DNA of 64,000 bases, taken from NCBI GenBank assembly GCA_036898135.1, contig CM072523.1:35664037-35728036 (forward strand), in the 5' to 3' direction. The notes beneath the pieces are model-generated. The model did no database searches, was not told the origin of the DNA, and saw nothing but the letters and a program-made list of their open reading frames with translations. This DNA is from Oncomelania hupensis. Lineage: Eukaryota; Mollusca; Gastropoda; Littorinimorpha; Pomatiopsidae. Position numbers and translations under genes: made by a program. Each line of letters starts with the position of its first letter. The first letter of the stretch is position 1. Below, in pieces: positions 1 through 24,512 of the stretch.

Positions 1-99
1 CACACCTTACTACACATTCCCCCATGTTCTTCAGGCTCTTCACGGTAAAGGTAAGGTTGGAAAAGAAAACGCTCAGCCTGGAGCAAGCCATTGTGTTGA

Positions 100-1470
100 T
101 GGCATGTAGCTTGACTACAACTGGAAGTGGGGAGGCATTGATCCTGTCCAGAGAAGCCTTGAATTCAGCAACATCTTCTGCAGAGACGCGCTGTTGCTGA
201 TGTTGATATTGTAGCCCAGATAGGTGTGGCTCTGGTCACAATCATACATGGGCAGCGGATCGTCCTGGATGCACAGTTTCGTTTCAGCGGTTCTGTCCTT
301 CTTGCACCAGCCACGGCCAGAGTGATTGCCGTGTAAGATGCCGCACTTCCTGTGCTTCACCTTCATCCCCGTGGCCACCATGAACTGCTCAGTCTTTTTC
401 ACCGTCTCTGCTATCTGCCCCTCATTGGTGGCGAATGCGCTGACATCGTCAACGTAACCCTGGACTGAGTTGGGAATAGAGATGGATGGATAGGGTTGTT
501 CGATCCAACTAGCCACTTGTTGATGCCTTGTTCAAAGACAACGACGCTCCAAGGGCAGCCCTGGATGATTCATTTGCCACGCTGTATCGGCCTGGTCAGA
601 CCTGCCGCCGCCTTTACTTGGAAAATGGACGCGCGTAAATGTCGCGCCTGATGTTCGCGTAGGCCTGAGCATAGCCAGTTGACGCCATCTCGCCGATCAT
701 GAAGTCGTGGTCGATGCCGCCGAATGCGTCCTTGATGTCGAAGAATGCAGTGTAGAGCGTCAACGATGTGTGGAGAAAGTCGACGATGTTGGGTCGGAGA
801 CAGAAGATGTGCTCTTGGAGCCCATTTCTATACATGGAATCCTTCTGACGCTTGGATAGTCTCCCTGTCTCAACGATCCAATTCATCTGACGGTTGAGGA
901 TGAACTTCATGGAAAGCTTGTAGAAGGTAAGGAGGAGGGAGAAGGGCTGCCAGTCATCCACCATAGTAAGATCGCCGTTCTTCTTGAGGATGAGGGTGAT
1001 GAAGCCGTCCTTCCAGTCTACAGGTACCCGTATGTTTAGCAGACAGATGTTGGCCATTGCAAGGAAGACGGGTGCAAGTGTCCTCTTCTGCCGTTTGACT
1101 CGGTCATACGTCACCCCATCGGCACCCAGAGATTTCCTACTAGGCAGGTTATTCATAGCAGCTGCTATCTCTGCCTCAGGGAAAGGTTCTGTGGACGGGG
1201 TCAATTGTGGTTGAAGGGTGTCGATTTGCCACGAAAAGTCGGTTGGGGCAGTCAGTAGAGCATGTTTGCATTTCACTGCAAACCGCTCTTCAATAGTTCG
1301 GTTGTCGATGTTACATACTTGCTGCTTTGACAGACGGCAGTCATTGTTGATGTCTATCGCCTTTGCTTGCCGCTCGTTCCACAGGCCAGTCAGGTCAACC
1401 CCTAATAATAATAGGGTCATCCTCGTTATCGCTGTTAGAAGAAAGCTCTTGCTGCTGTGTAGGTAAGCAT
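100..1470 (-). mobile_element. Non-LTR retrotransposon remnant, R2/NeSL-like reverse transcriptase
   Basis: Two minus-strand open segments (614-1420, then 115-516) encode consecutive parts of one reverse transcriptase. The upstream part carries the fingers/palm with SLGADGVTYDRV, a W-P-F-S-L-L-L-T-F-Y-K-L region and DIKDAFGGIDHDF, which holds the first catalytic Asp. The downstream part carries the intact GYVDD catalytic box and a YLGY segment. The 100 bases between them still encode a GCPWS-type motif in another frame, so a frameshift or small deletion broke the ORF. Wording of the motifs resembles R2/NeSL-type elements, but the endonuclease and 3' end are not visible, so the clade is tentative. 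It is a dead copy, probably running off the left window edge. Confidence 0.75.
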
Positions 1471-1575
1471 GATGTCATACCTCGTTTAACGTTATTGGCA
1501 ATGTAGGTCAGCCTGTAGTGGATACTGAACAAAGCGCCTCGGCAGTACCATCGGTCAAACACACAATACACACAC

Positions 1576-1577
<2 letters not shown>

Positions 1578-1621
<44 letters not shown>

Positions 1622-1622
1622 A
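1578..1622. repeat. (ACA)n microsatellite
   Basis: About 15 uninterrupted ACA/CAA units. Apparent poly-Leu and poly-Asn reading frames here are products of the repeat. Confidence 0.95.
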
Positions 1623-2130
1623 CGCATGATATCCTTATTGGAATGCCGCATGAAGCCTCTATAAAATGATAGGGAGAATTCAATCATAAGGTTTCGAATA
1701 AAACTAAATAGCTCTGTAGGCAAGTTTAACGGTCAGCACAGTCACCTTTGCATGAGTAAATACAGTTTCTTATAACTTGATTCTCTTTAGCTTAGAAGAC
1801 AGAGAGGCAGAAAGGTAAAAGAACAATATTGAGATTACAAGGACGGACCACGGTCAGAGCACGGGAGTGAGGTTAAAATGGGATAGGCAGAGAGGGGGTG
1901 CATCAACACTTTTTATACGCTAATTTCCGGTTTGTTTTTTTTTTTTTGGGGGGGGGGGGGGTGGGGGGTGGTCAAACTACTGAGCCTTGACATGCAGCGG
2001 CAGTCAAAGAATTGTCAAAAGCTGAAAATGCAATTTTTCTTTTCTTGTTTTTTTAATCCCTCTTCCCTCCCCACCTTCGCATCCTTCCCTGTCACCTCGT
2101 CCGCCCCTGGATTATAAAACACACCAGATT
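1623..2130. other. No gene seen
   Basis: AT-rich unique sequence with a T/G homopolymer run at about 1935-1970. No coding signal, RNA or repeat was recognised. Confidence 0.6.
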
Positions 2131-2714
2131 CAATTACATTACATAATTGTTGCTTTAGGTCCAGCGGACTCTTCCGAGCCAAATCAGGACCGGACAACCC
2201 CCAATCCGCATAAAAGATCTGCTGAAACAACCCTAGTGGGAAACTGAATGCCCTCCACCAGCCAGTCACTTTACAATAAAGACACCCCACGCAGGGGAGG
2301 CTGAGGCTGCACTCTAATTTATCGAACCCCTGTTTACAAAAACAAAAAAGAATACAAACATCATTATAAATTATCAACAAAACATATACATATAAAATGC
2401 CTACATTGCTAAATAATAACTTCATAGGAAGCCCTAGTGACCACCTGGCAGAAAGCGTCCAATATTCCCAAGCTGATCCAACAGACCCCATACACAAACA
2501 AGGAGTCTTGTCCCGGAAGAGTTTTCAAGAAAAAAGGTAGGTGACTGGTCTAGCGAAGAAGAAGATAGTATAGCAGATTGATAGAACAGAGCAGTACTGA
2601 GAATGAGCAAATGAGAAAGACAGCGACAGTGGGAATTTAAAGCACTAAATTTCCAGAAAGTGGGGATACTATTTATACTGAAACCCCCGGCACCCCAACG
2701 GGGGTAACACACCA
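2131..2714 (-). mobile_element. Interspersed repeat family M, copy 1
   Basis: Read on the minus strand it starts at the GTTGGGGTGCCGGGGG box (about 2710) and ends with GGACCTAAAGCAACAATTATGTAATGTAATG-like sequence at 2131. A second copy with the same ends lies at 19677-20264 (+) and a partial one at 45540-45935 (-). The reading frames differ between copies, so it is not a host gene. A short pentamer-repeat tail suggests the 3' end of a non-LTR element or a SINE-like derivative. Confidence 0.75.
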
Positions 2715-2749
2715 GGTAAGAAAGGTGCTCTAAGCCAGTACTTCACTAA

Positions 2750-5700
2750 AAGCTTCATCAGGAGTTGTTAAAAGCCAACTGAAATACATCGGGAACACTT
2801 GACTTAGTTACTTTCGACATGATCACCCAGTGTTCGGAAAGGATCTCTCTACAAAATCCCCCAAATCACAAGCTCTCTTTGCGTATCACTTGTTTGGAAA
2901 GCTGTTAACTTTCCCAACAGTATACGTATTCTTTGTAAGTAGACTAACACATTTTCCCATGTTTTTGTGAAATAAAAATTTCATGACTTGGCTTGACTTG
3001 AAGAATTCTAGTTTCTCTGTTCCTGTTTGGAAAACGCGGAACTACAAGGTGAATGGATGGAAAAATCTTTTTGGCCAATAAAACGGGTTCATTGCACTAT
3101 CATAGTTCTTTGCGTGACCGATCGTTTTTCAGAGCACAGGTCGTGCTTGAATTATGTTTTAAGAACATGAGTCGCCTCTGTGACCTTCTGTACCTCCCTA
3201 CCCTCAACCTTCATCTCACTCACCTCCCTCCCTCCCTCCGCCAAGCTTTGTGACACGATAGGCAGTGTATTAAAAGGACTAACTTTGACCACGGACGACC
3301 CCTCGACAGATCCGATTAGCATTCATAGTGAGTGTTGCCTCATTGACAAAATTAGCTTGCAAAACAAAACAAAAACAAACATCTAACACCCAAATCTTTC
3401 CAAAGTATTGTTATTTTTAAAACAATCAATTCAGAAGGCTTTCTCTGTGTGTGTGTGTGTGTGGGTGTGGGTGTGGGTGTGTGTGTCTGCGCCTATTAAT
3501 CGAAACTGCTTGCTATCTTTCCAACGCTAAAAATCTTTCATATAGTAGATCGTAGAGCTTATTGGCGTACCGTTAAATTAGGGGAACTCACTCCATTTCA
3601 GAACAGAAATGAAAAATTCAAATTGTAGCTTTTGGTTTGAGAACGAAAGCCCACTTTATCATTGTTTAATGTAATAACAATCCCAAGTTTAGGGATAAAC
3701 TAATTTTTGCACAAAACAAATAAAGCCATCGAATTGGTGTGAATTAAGTAAAGATTTTTTTTTACATTGTCCGAGCGAGAGATAGAGAGATAGAGGTAGA
3801 GAGATACTCTTTTCTCAAAATCAGCTTTGTGAATGTCACAAAGAAAGGGGTTGGGGGGAATGAGGGTAAGCTCTTAATCTCTCGCACTGTATTGCCTCCC
3901 TTGTTTAGGCCAATGGTGTGATGACATTCAAGAGACTAATGCTGGAGTTACTAAATAATGGAAGACAGGCAAAGTGCAGACGAGAAAGATGGTAGGCTAC
4001 ACTAGTTGAGAAATTCAAAACAAGGGCAAGTCCAGATGGGTACAATTTCTAACTAGGCACTTTTATTAAATAGAATTAGGTCGTCTGTGTTGAATAATCT
4101 AAGAGTGAGTCACTGGATATTGTCAGTAATAGTAGGGAGTATCTTGGAGATATTCTGGGTGGGCGCTGTCAGGAATACTAGTGCTACTGAGGACTGCTAT
4201 CATCACTGGGCAATAGGATATCTGTATAGTTCAGGGTATTTGACCAGAGTCTCTGCGATTTGTGATGCTCGTAGGGTGAGGACTTAGCTCTGTTTGCGAA
4301 GGGCGGTGGTTGGTCCAGGATAGTCTGGGCGGTCAGCAGATTAATAGCGTGGGTGCCAATGCGGGTCAGTCGGTCACTCTCTTGAGTAATGACCGATGGT
4401 GCAATCCTGGTGGGGTAGACACAGGCGTGGTTTTCAGCTTACGTTGCTAGCTGGCTGGAGAGTGATGAAATTCGGTGAAACGCTTCGCGTTGACTCCCTG
4501 GGTTGTCAGGGGCCTGCAGCGGGTCGGCGACTTATAGCTGGTACAGGGCCGGGGAATTCGCCCTGCACAGGAGCCCGTCTGTAAAGCAATACAGACTCTG
4601 TATCAGCTGGGGATAGGTATATCCTGGGTTCAGCGCCTGTTGGGGCGCGTGCCCATCAGATTTCAAATTGGTCTGACCGGTCGAGGGTCGACCGGTGCAT
4701 ACCAACAGTCCAACAATTGCAACCAGGGTTATGGGGCTATTGTGGAGTTTACCGGCAGCCGCTAATATGGGATACCTTCGGCGCCTTAAGATGGGGTGGC
4801 GGACAACAGGGGCAGATATTTATACAGTGGGAACATAGGAGAAAAGCAAATGGGGTAGATACAGGACAACGGGGGTTGCAGGCAAGGGGCTGCACTGGGG
4901 GACTTTAATCTAGGTGGAGGGACAGCATGGCATGGGATATTTACACATGGGGCTAACATTGAGCATACAAGTATAAATTCAAACATGGCATGAGTCATAA
5001 ACAAGGCAGATGATATATACAAGGAAATAATACATGTCACAGCAACACATCAAGACAAAACTACAAACACGAACGTACATGTCAACGGGACATACGAACA
5101 TGTTGGGCGATCGACGGGTGATGGGTATGCTACATGACAAATTAAAGAGTAAGTTTCCTCTCTTACCTTGACTAAGACGGGTCGAATCACGAGAGTACTG
5201 CCGTAGCTCAGAGGTCGCCAGTTGATGGGGACGTGTCCAGGGCAGATTGTTGTGGCTTCGAAGATTTGAGGCTTGCGACTGACCGCGAATCTGGCTGTGT
5301 GCTAGGTTTTAACGGTGATCCCCGAGGGGCGGGGCTTAGGCGGATTAGCCAGCGTGCGTGGTAGGGGTGACTGGATGTGTGGAAGGAATGACTGTGTGCA
5401 GCCTGCGTCAGAGGCTCGATTGTCCGCCTCGTCACAGTGAAGACTGCCCAACCATTTCAGCCTTCTTGTTGCTTGACTTTTTATCCATAGAAGAAAGTAC
5501 ACATTAATTTTACAGCTGGTTTGACCTTGGGGGTTACTTTTACGCAGACAGGTTTGCTGTGACTCCTGCCTTCCCTGCTGGTCGCTTGTTGCTATTCAGA
5601 GCTCTGGGTTAGAAGACATGTTTTTAAGAGTGTCTGTCTACTAAGCTTCATTTGAAAACTATCCAGTAGGATAGTACTGGATTTACATCTTTTTTTTTTA

Positions 5701-5780
5701 AAGACAGTACACAGGTTAGACTTGACAAGGGTCCGAGTATTACTGTGCTACGGTCGTTCTTTGGTTGTGGTGTAATCTGC
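2750..5780. other. Unassigned stretch
   Basis: About 3 kb without a recognised gene. It contains a (GT)n tract (about 3448-3486), a (GATA/GAGA)-rich patch at 3775-3810 and a GC-richer part at 4290-5300. The reading frames over 60 codons here lack domain-like features and were not called. Confidence 0.5.
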
Positions 5781-5788
5781 TAGAAATG

Positions 5789-6340
5789 TATGGGAGGCGA
5801 GATATAGCAAACGCTCGAGCATTTGCGCGAGCATTTGCACGAGCAAATGCGCGAACCTCGCGCACTTGCTCGCGCATTTGCTCCTGCAAGTGTTCGAGCA
5901 AATGCGCGAGCAAGTGCGCGATCATTTGCTCGAGCGGTTGCTACGCCCGTTGCTATAAGGGTTTTTCTGAAAACTGTCAACGGAAAGGAACTGAAAATGA
6001 ACACATGTTTTTTTTTTTTGTAGATCTCCGACCTAGATATTTTTTATTTATCCGCATTAGTTTGATGTTAAATATTTACGTAATATTTGTGCCCCTTAAA
6101 CTTAATTTCCAAGTTGAATACAATTTAAATTACTGTCTCAATGTGTTTTAAGATACACATTCTTCTCCGGGTCTAATTTTTACGGGTATGGAGCGGAATA
6201 TAGCAAACGCACGCGCATTTGCTCGAACACTTGCTGGAGCAAATGCGCGAGCATGTGCGCGAAGGTTCGCGCACATGCTCGAGCATTTGCTCCAGCAAGT
6301 GTGCGAATGCTCGCGCGTTTGCTATATCTCGCCTCCCATA
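5789..6340. mobile_element. Fold-back/MITE-like element built from GCAAATGC-type units
   Basis: The ends are perfect 24-base inverted repeats (TGGGAGGCGAGATATAGCAA... at 5791-5814 and its complement at 6315-6338), flanked by TA on both sides, as in a Tc1/mariner-type target duplication. Inside are two arrays (about 5811-5945 and 6200-6325) of alternating GAGCATTTGC and GCAAATGCGC units. The second array is a near-perfect palindrome of two arms of about 58 bases around a GG centre near 6258. The middle (5950-6190) is unique AT-rich DNA. No transposase is present, so it would be non-autonomous. The Ala/Arg- and Cys/Ser-rich reading frames are by-products of the repeat. Confidence 0.75.
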
Positions 6341-6724
6341 TAAATGAACATTGAAGTTTCCAAAGTCCACACCCTCCATATCGTAGAAGAAAGGGTAGTA
6401 AGTACTACGGCAGACGGGAATCTGCCTGCTTTTTGCACATGTTTAATGCATGAAATGGCCCATTCTGCAGCGTAGAAATTGAAGTGCCTGTTGTTGCTCG
6501 ATAATATAACACAGCGCATCTGAGTCTCGCAGTGTACCCTCACACTAGTGAGTACACTTCGGCTAGTCTTAGTGACGCAGTGTGGGGTAATCATGTGTTA
6601 ACCGATCTGTGAAAAGAGAGAGAAGTAGGAAGAAGTGTCTTTCTCCTGAATTGAAGGTTTAAAACACAACGTTACGAGTACTCTTAATTAGTTGAGCCCT
6701 TGGAAAACCAAGTTTTAACGTTAA
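6341..6724. other. No gene seen
   Basis: Unique sequence between the fold-back element and the solo LTR. No feature recognised. Confidence 0.5.
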
Positions 6725-6729
6725 CGTCC

Positions 6730-8066
6730 TGTTAATACGATCGAGACGCGCACGATAGATCCGACCAGTTTGTTTTGCAAAGCATGCGATAATAGATAGA
6801 TAATATTTACCTTTGATTTGATTTTGCGTTGTTGATAGAAGAAGCTTTTTATAATGTTGATAATATTCATCGGTCAATATTGTTGAGAATTTTCTGGAAT
6901 TACTTGTTTACTATCGACCGAAGCCTCGATAGATATGGTAATAGCTATGCGATTCTTCTAACATAAAGTAGACGTCTATGACGTAAGATAGTGCATAGTT
7001 CCGGTGACGAGTTTTATTTTGATTGGATGTTTTTGCGTCATGCTGGAATGTTCAAACGTTTTCTCTATTCACAACTTTCCGGCACCTCTCATAAAAACTC
7101 GTGGGTATCGCCATTATAAATTAAAACGAGGTTAGAATGAAACCAAGTTCCGGTCTGGCTTGTTTTGCTTTTATCAAAGCTTGATGCGTGACTTTTAAAT
7201 ATGGCAAATTGCCGAAAACGACGATTGTTAGAGCCAGAAAACGAGTGGGATAAGTATAAAAACGGTGGAGGAAGTACATGCTCAGTGAAAGAATGCAAAA
7301 AACAATCGTAGAGGCCTGTATTTGTGGCGACTTCGGAGGTGCGTCGATCATCGACAGAAAGTGAAACAGGACCTGAAGACTCTTGTAGTTTTCCATAGCT
7401 TCGCCGTCTCAACCTTCACAAAACACGAAGTAGTTGACTATGTTAGGCGAGCATTGTGGCCAAGTGGGCTAAGGCGGGACTAACTTGCCTTGTCCACAAG
7501 CCAGAAACCAATGGCACCTGACAGGTGTGGGTTCGAGCCAGCATCTGGGCGTTATGTTTTTCCGAATATTTTTCAAAAATTCACAAATAATTTTAGGTAG
7601 GTAGGGTTTAGGCGCGCCACTGGCGATAGAAAGGGATAATAAACTGCAGAAAAAAAATGTGAGGGTACGATACTTGTGGCCAGTGACACATGTTATTATT
7701 CTTGAATATTTGGAAATAACTCACTAAAACACGCGGAGAAAGAAACCGGAAGTATGTTTCATTGAGGGGATTCCCGTTGGTGCATAGGATAGCAGAAAAG
7801 TGTGAATTGCAGAGAGGCTATATAAAAATGCACTGTCTTTTTGTAGGAGTGATTGATGATGATTTTTGATGATGATTTTGAAGTGATTTTCGGAAAGTGA
7901 TCTTGTATGCAGTTGTTGATGTTTGCTGAGTAAAGTTGGAAAACTTTATACGACTCTTGCCTTGTTGCTGATTGAACAGGCTGCGTGGATAAACGAACTC
8001 GAGTTACACTTATCAAGATTCAAGCATCGGGGCTGAACCAACCATTGATAAGGAAAGCGTGTAACA
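6730..8066 (+). mobile_element. Solo LTR of the 35 kb gypsy-type element, with an internal insertion
   Basis: The sequence begins TGTTA and ends GTAACA and is flanked by the 5-base direct repeat CGTCC (6725-6729 and 8067-8071), the signature of LTR-element integration. It matches the LTR at 35243-35856 along two blocks: about 6730-7055 (including the CTTTGATTTGATTTTGCGTT segment) and about 7790-8066 (TATATAAA box, GTAAAGTTGGAAAAC, GCATCGGGGCTGAA). Between the blocks lie about 730 extra bases that carry a tRNA-derived SINE. No internal coding region is present, so it is a solo LTR formed by recombination. Confidence 0.85.
7446..7560 (+). mobile_element. tRNA-Leu-like SINE head
   Basis: GTGGCCAAGTGGGCTAAGGC resembles the A box and D arm of tRNA-Leu, and GGTGTGGGTTCGAGCC (about 7526-7541) resembles the T arm and B box. 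The acceptor stem does not close and the anticodon region is too long and unpaired, so it is not a working tRNA gene. It sits inside the insertion that splits the solo LTR. Confidence 0.6.
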
Positions 8067-8420
8067 CGTCCTATTATATGAGGGTGAAGGACGAATCATC
8101 ACGCCACCGCCTGTTGTGAGTGCTTTTATATTTAATATATTATTTCACATAGCGATACATGAGAAAAAGGAGGACGAACTTAAAATGGGACTTAAGGTAG
8201 GTACAACACTTTCCAGGTCACCGAGGGGTTTCTCCGGGTACTCCTGGAGTTTCCTTCCTTCCTCCCTTCAATATGGATGCAGTCTTATCTAATATTTCAA
8301 GTAATGATACAATCTATAATCTCCAAAAGAATCTTCAGTTTTATGTTTGTGATATGATAGATTGTCATCTAGAGCATCGCTTGCTGTGTACGTGACTGTT
8401 GGCTCGGTTAAAGCACTAAA

Positions 8421-8421
<1 letters not shown>

Positions 8422-8497
<76 letters not shown>

Positions 8498-8545
8498 GTT
8501 ATCATCATCATCATCACCATTATCATCATCATCATCATTATTATC
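8422..8545. repeat. (AAT)n and (CAT)n microsatellites
   Basis: About 26 AAT units followed by imperfect CAT/TAT units. The Asn/His and Tyr/Asp reading frames are repeat translations. Confidence 0.95.
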
Positions 8546-8824
8546 ATCATGAGCTGACAGATGAAAATGTGCGTGTCTCTTGTAGGAAGGTGTGAGATGC
8601 ACGCACACCCTGCTTAGGACATGTAGCCTGTTAATCCGTGCTGTGGTCTGTTGGCCCAAGTTCCTAAGGCAAAGGAGGGGAAAAATATAATGATGTAAAG
8701 AAAGTGCTAAGTAACCCGTATTGATTCACATTTTGCGGGATTGAATTTCCTCTCGCTCCCACAGCTGGGATGAATCCCTATGGAGTTACATTTTTATGAG
8801 GCGTTTGTCCAGCCCCGCAAATGA

Positions 8825-10390
8825 ATAAGCTAGTTAAAGGTAACATTATGTGTGTGATAAATTGTTCGTAGCTAGCTATCTGTAAAGGCTCGTATTGAGA
8901 TGAATGTAGTCGTGTTGTGTAAGTTGCCTTCTCGCTTCAACAAATGAAAACGCTAGTTAAAGGTAACATTGTCCTATCCTCCTATCCTATCCCGTAACTC
9001 TGAGGTCGCTGGGGCACCACAGATGATCGTTTAACCAGAGTACTCCATCTTTCTCTGTCCTCAGCAACTCTGATGGTTTCGCTCAGTGTCAAGCCAGTCC
9101 ATTCTCGAATGTTGTCCTCACACCTCTTCTTCGGTCTCCCTCTTCTTCTACCTCCTTGCACCGTGCCTTGCAGGATGGTCTTTGCAAGGCGTGATGATGT
9201 GGTGACGTGGCCATACCATCGGAGTTTCCGTTTCTTCACCACTGTGAGCAGGCCATTGTGTGGTCCAATGTCTTGTGTGATAATCTGTCGGACTTCGTCG
9301 TTGGTGATGTGCTGCGTATAGGTAATGCCCAGAAGTCTTCTGTAGCCCCTCATCTCCATGTTTTGTATTCCTAGTTGTAGATCTACTGTGAGGGTCCATG
9401 TTTCGCAAGCGTACAGGAAGATGGAAATGACAAGGGAGCGCAGCAGCCTTACCTTGGAATGTAGACTGATGGTCTTGTCTTTCCAAATGGGCTTCAACCT
9501 TGCCAGAGCAGCAGTTGTTTGTGCGATCCTGGAGAGGACTTCCTGTCGGGACCCATTGCCTGATACAATGGCTCCTAAATATTTGAAGCTATGCATTGTG
9601 TTGAGGGATTAGCCATGGACTTTGATGTCCATGTTGGTGCCGTTAGTGTTGTTGGTCATCATTTTGGTCTTCTCTGCATTTATTTCCATTCCATATGCTC
9701 TGGAGGTAGTGTACCAGCTGTTCTTGTTCCTCTCCAGCCAATCCATCAATGTCATCCGCAAAACGAAGGTTGGAGATTGCTCTACCCCCTATGCTGACTG
9801 TGCCTTCGTGATCTGCTAGGGCATCTGACATGATGCGCTCTAGGAAGATGTTGAAGAGTGTTGGAGAGAGTAGGCATCTTTGACGCACGCCGATTGTTCT
9901 TTTCATTATGCAGTGTGTCTTGGGCAAGAAAAACCTGGCAGGACCCAATCCTCTCCAGGCTGATGTTGGCCACAGCCGATATCCACGAATACAGTGTGGC
10001 TCGCCTTGGCCCGAGCACGTGGTCGTTGAACTTGTAGTAACATGAGGTTCGTCCGTCCTGGCCGGTGACTTCTGTGTTGAAGACTTTCGCCCAGTAATAC
10101 CGTGCTGACATCACCCCTGTTAGTCGCCTCTTACGACACGCCGGGAAACGTTGGGTCTATTATATTCAGTGCCAGAACCCACAGGGCCTAACGGTAACAT
10201 TATGTGTATGGTAAATTGTTCGTAGCTAGCTGTCTGTAATGGCTCATATTGAGATGAATAGAGTTGTGTTGTGTTGTGTTGTATTGTATTGTATTGTATT
10301 GTATTGTATTGTATTGTATTGTATTGTATTGTATTGTATTGTATTTTGTAAGTTGCTTTCTCGCTTCAACAAATGAATAAGTCTTTAACT
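8825..10390. repeat. Tandem duplication split by an N1 retroelement
   Basis: The segment from GGTAACATTATGTG through TCGCTTCAACAAATGAA occurs at about 8835-8948 and again at 10193-10378, with the GGTAACATT start repeated at 8962-8970. The second copy is expanded by a (TTGTA)n tract at about 10265-10346. The interruption is the N1 copy at 8971-10192. Confidence 0.75.
8971..10192 (-). mobile_element. N1 non-LTR retrotransposon, copy a (5'-truncated)
   Basis: On the minus strand the FADDIDGLAGEE catalytic region (about 9770) is followed by MHSFKYLGAIVS, YRRLLGITYTQHITNDEVR, KKRKLRWYGHV and GGRRRGRPKKRCEDNIREW, the C-terminal region of RTE-like reverse transcriptases. A frameshift near 9600-9650 separates the two parts. 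The 3' end carries the GGATA-type tail (8971-9000 on the plus strand). A 9-base duplication GGTAACATT flanks it (8962-8970 and 10193-10201), as expected for target-primed insertion. The outer 245 bases (9948-10192) do not match other N1 copies and may be a 5' fragment of another repeat. Confidence 0.8.
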
Positions 10391-10423
10391 TACTTTCTTT
10401 GAGATAGAAAGTGGCGTAGTGTT

Positions 10424-11340
10424 GTTAGGTTACATAGGCAAGAGCTTACATATTGATTGGGTTACATAGGTCAAGACTTCCATATTGGCTTGTGTTACAC
10501 TCGATGTTGTTTTCTTTTATCAGTTCATTCAGCCCCGATGCTTGAAACCTGATAAAGTGTAACTCAGGTTCGTTTATCCACGCAGCCTGCTGACTCAGCA
10601 ACAAGACACGGAGTCGTCGTATAAAGTTTTCCACTTTAATTCAGCACACATCAACAACTGCATACAATCGCTCATTCGCTTTTCCACTCTCAACTTTTAC
10701 TTTCCAGCTCACTATCAACAACAACCTTTTTGAAACAGTGCGGTACTTATATAGTCTCTTCATACTCCAGAACAATTTAGAACACGGCAGAATGACGCAC
10801 TACAATCAATCAAATAAAACTTCGTCATCACTGACTTACTTCATACAACATTCTTTCCGTCCAAGAATGTTCTCAAACATCGCGAAACTTCGATCGATAG
10901 TAAACAAGCAGATCTAGAGAATTCTCCAATAATATCGACTAACGAAAATTATCAACGTTATACAAAGCTTCTTTTAACAACAATGCAAACACAAATCAAA
11001 GGTAAATACACTCTATTATTGCATGCTTGCAAAATAAAACGAACAGATCTATCGCGCGCGCTTCACACATAATATCGTGCGCATTTCACACGCTTCATCA
11101 TGCGCGTTTCAACGTAACAGCTTGGTTACAAAAATGTACCTATGTAATCCATCCAAAAGCTGTCTCGATGTAACCCAACCAATAAGGCTAACATATTGGT
11201 TGGGTTACATCGAGAAGGTTTACGGTTCCTATTGGATGGATTACATAGGTAAAGTGCATAATACGGTTTGGGTTACATAGGTTGAGGTTTTACATTTTGT
11301 TTGAATTACATAGATACAGAATTCCATATCGGTTGGGGGG
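10424..11340. repeat. Minisatellite of GGTTACATAGG units, split by a solo LTR
   Basis: Units of about 35-45 bases containing CATATTGGTTGGGTTACAT(A/C)G recur at 10424-10487 and 11120-11335. Part of the array is inverted: ACCTATGTAATCCATCC at about 11138 pairs with GGATGGATTACATAGGT at about 11236. The interruption is the solo LTR at 10493-11119. Confidence 0.65.
10493..11119 (-). mobile_element. Solo LTR of the 35 kb gypsy-type element
   Basis: Read on the minus strand it begins TGTTACGTTGAAACGCG and ends GAGTGTAACA, and matches 35243-35856 throughout. It is flanked by a perfect 5-base target duplication GCTTG (10488-10492 and 11120-11124). Length is 627 bases, against 614 for the LTR at 35 kb. 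No internal region is present, so it is a clean solo LTR. Confidence 0.9.
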
Positions 11341-11479
11341 AGAGGGAGAGGTGAATATAGGCCTATATATTTGTAGAACATAGTTCTACATAGAAACTAT
11401 TTTGTTTATGATTTATGATTTAACTTTTTGTGTGTGATAGCTGGATAGCCTTTTCTTGATATTGCTTTAATGTAGAAAC

Positions 11480-11565
11480 TGGTGTGTTTGTGTGTGTGTG
11501 TGTGTGGGTGTGTAGGTGTGTGTATGTGTGTGGGGGTGTGTGTTAGTGTGTGTGCGTGGTTGAAT
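11480..11565. repeat. (GT)n-rich tract
   Basis: Imperfect GT/TG repeat about 140 bases upstream of the sulfotransferase first coding exon. Confidence 0.85.
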
Positions 11566-11728
11566 TTCCAGACTTATTTGGAAAGACTTTGAAACAGTCG
11601 TTTTAGAGTTGAAGCCTAGATTTTATGTGCGTGGATTTTAGTAAGTTTTTTTTAAATTATTATTTTAAAATAAACCATGCTTGTTTAATTTTGTTTTCTG
11701 CAGGTGTGACGTTTGATGACCCTGGACT

Positions 11729-24512
<12,784 letters not shown>

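Noticed and set aside
2015..2712. Two long minus-strand frames that resemble a secreted or membrane protein
   Set aside because: They lie in repeat family M; frames are not conserved in the copies at 19677-20264 and 45540-45935.
5811..6325. Short regularly repeated units that could suggest a CRISPR array
   Set aside because: Units alternate in orientation without unique spacers of constant length, and the setting is a eukaryotic genome with TIRs around the arrays.
7446..7545. tRNA-Leu gene
   Set aside because: A and B box resemblance only; no closed acceptor stem, and the anticodon region is disrupted. A SINE head is more likely.
8362..8659. Asn/His-rich and Tyr/Asp-rich reading frames
   Set aside because: They are translations of the (AAT)n and (CAT)n microsatellites. 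The same applies to frames at 11878-12247, 15049-15271, 16729-17023, 17295-17558, 23024-23525, 46591-46877 and 47782-48097.
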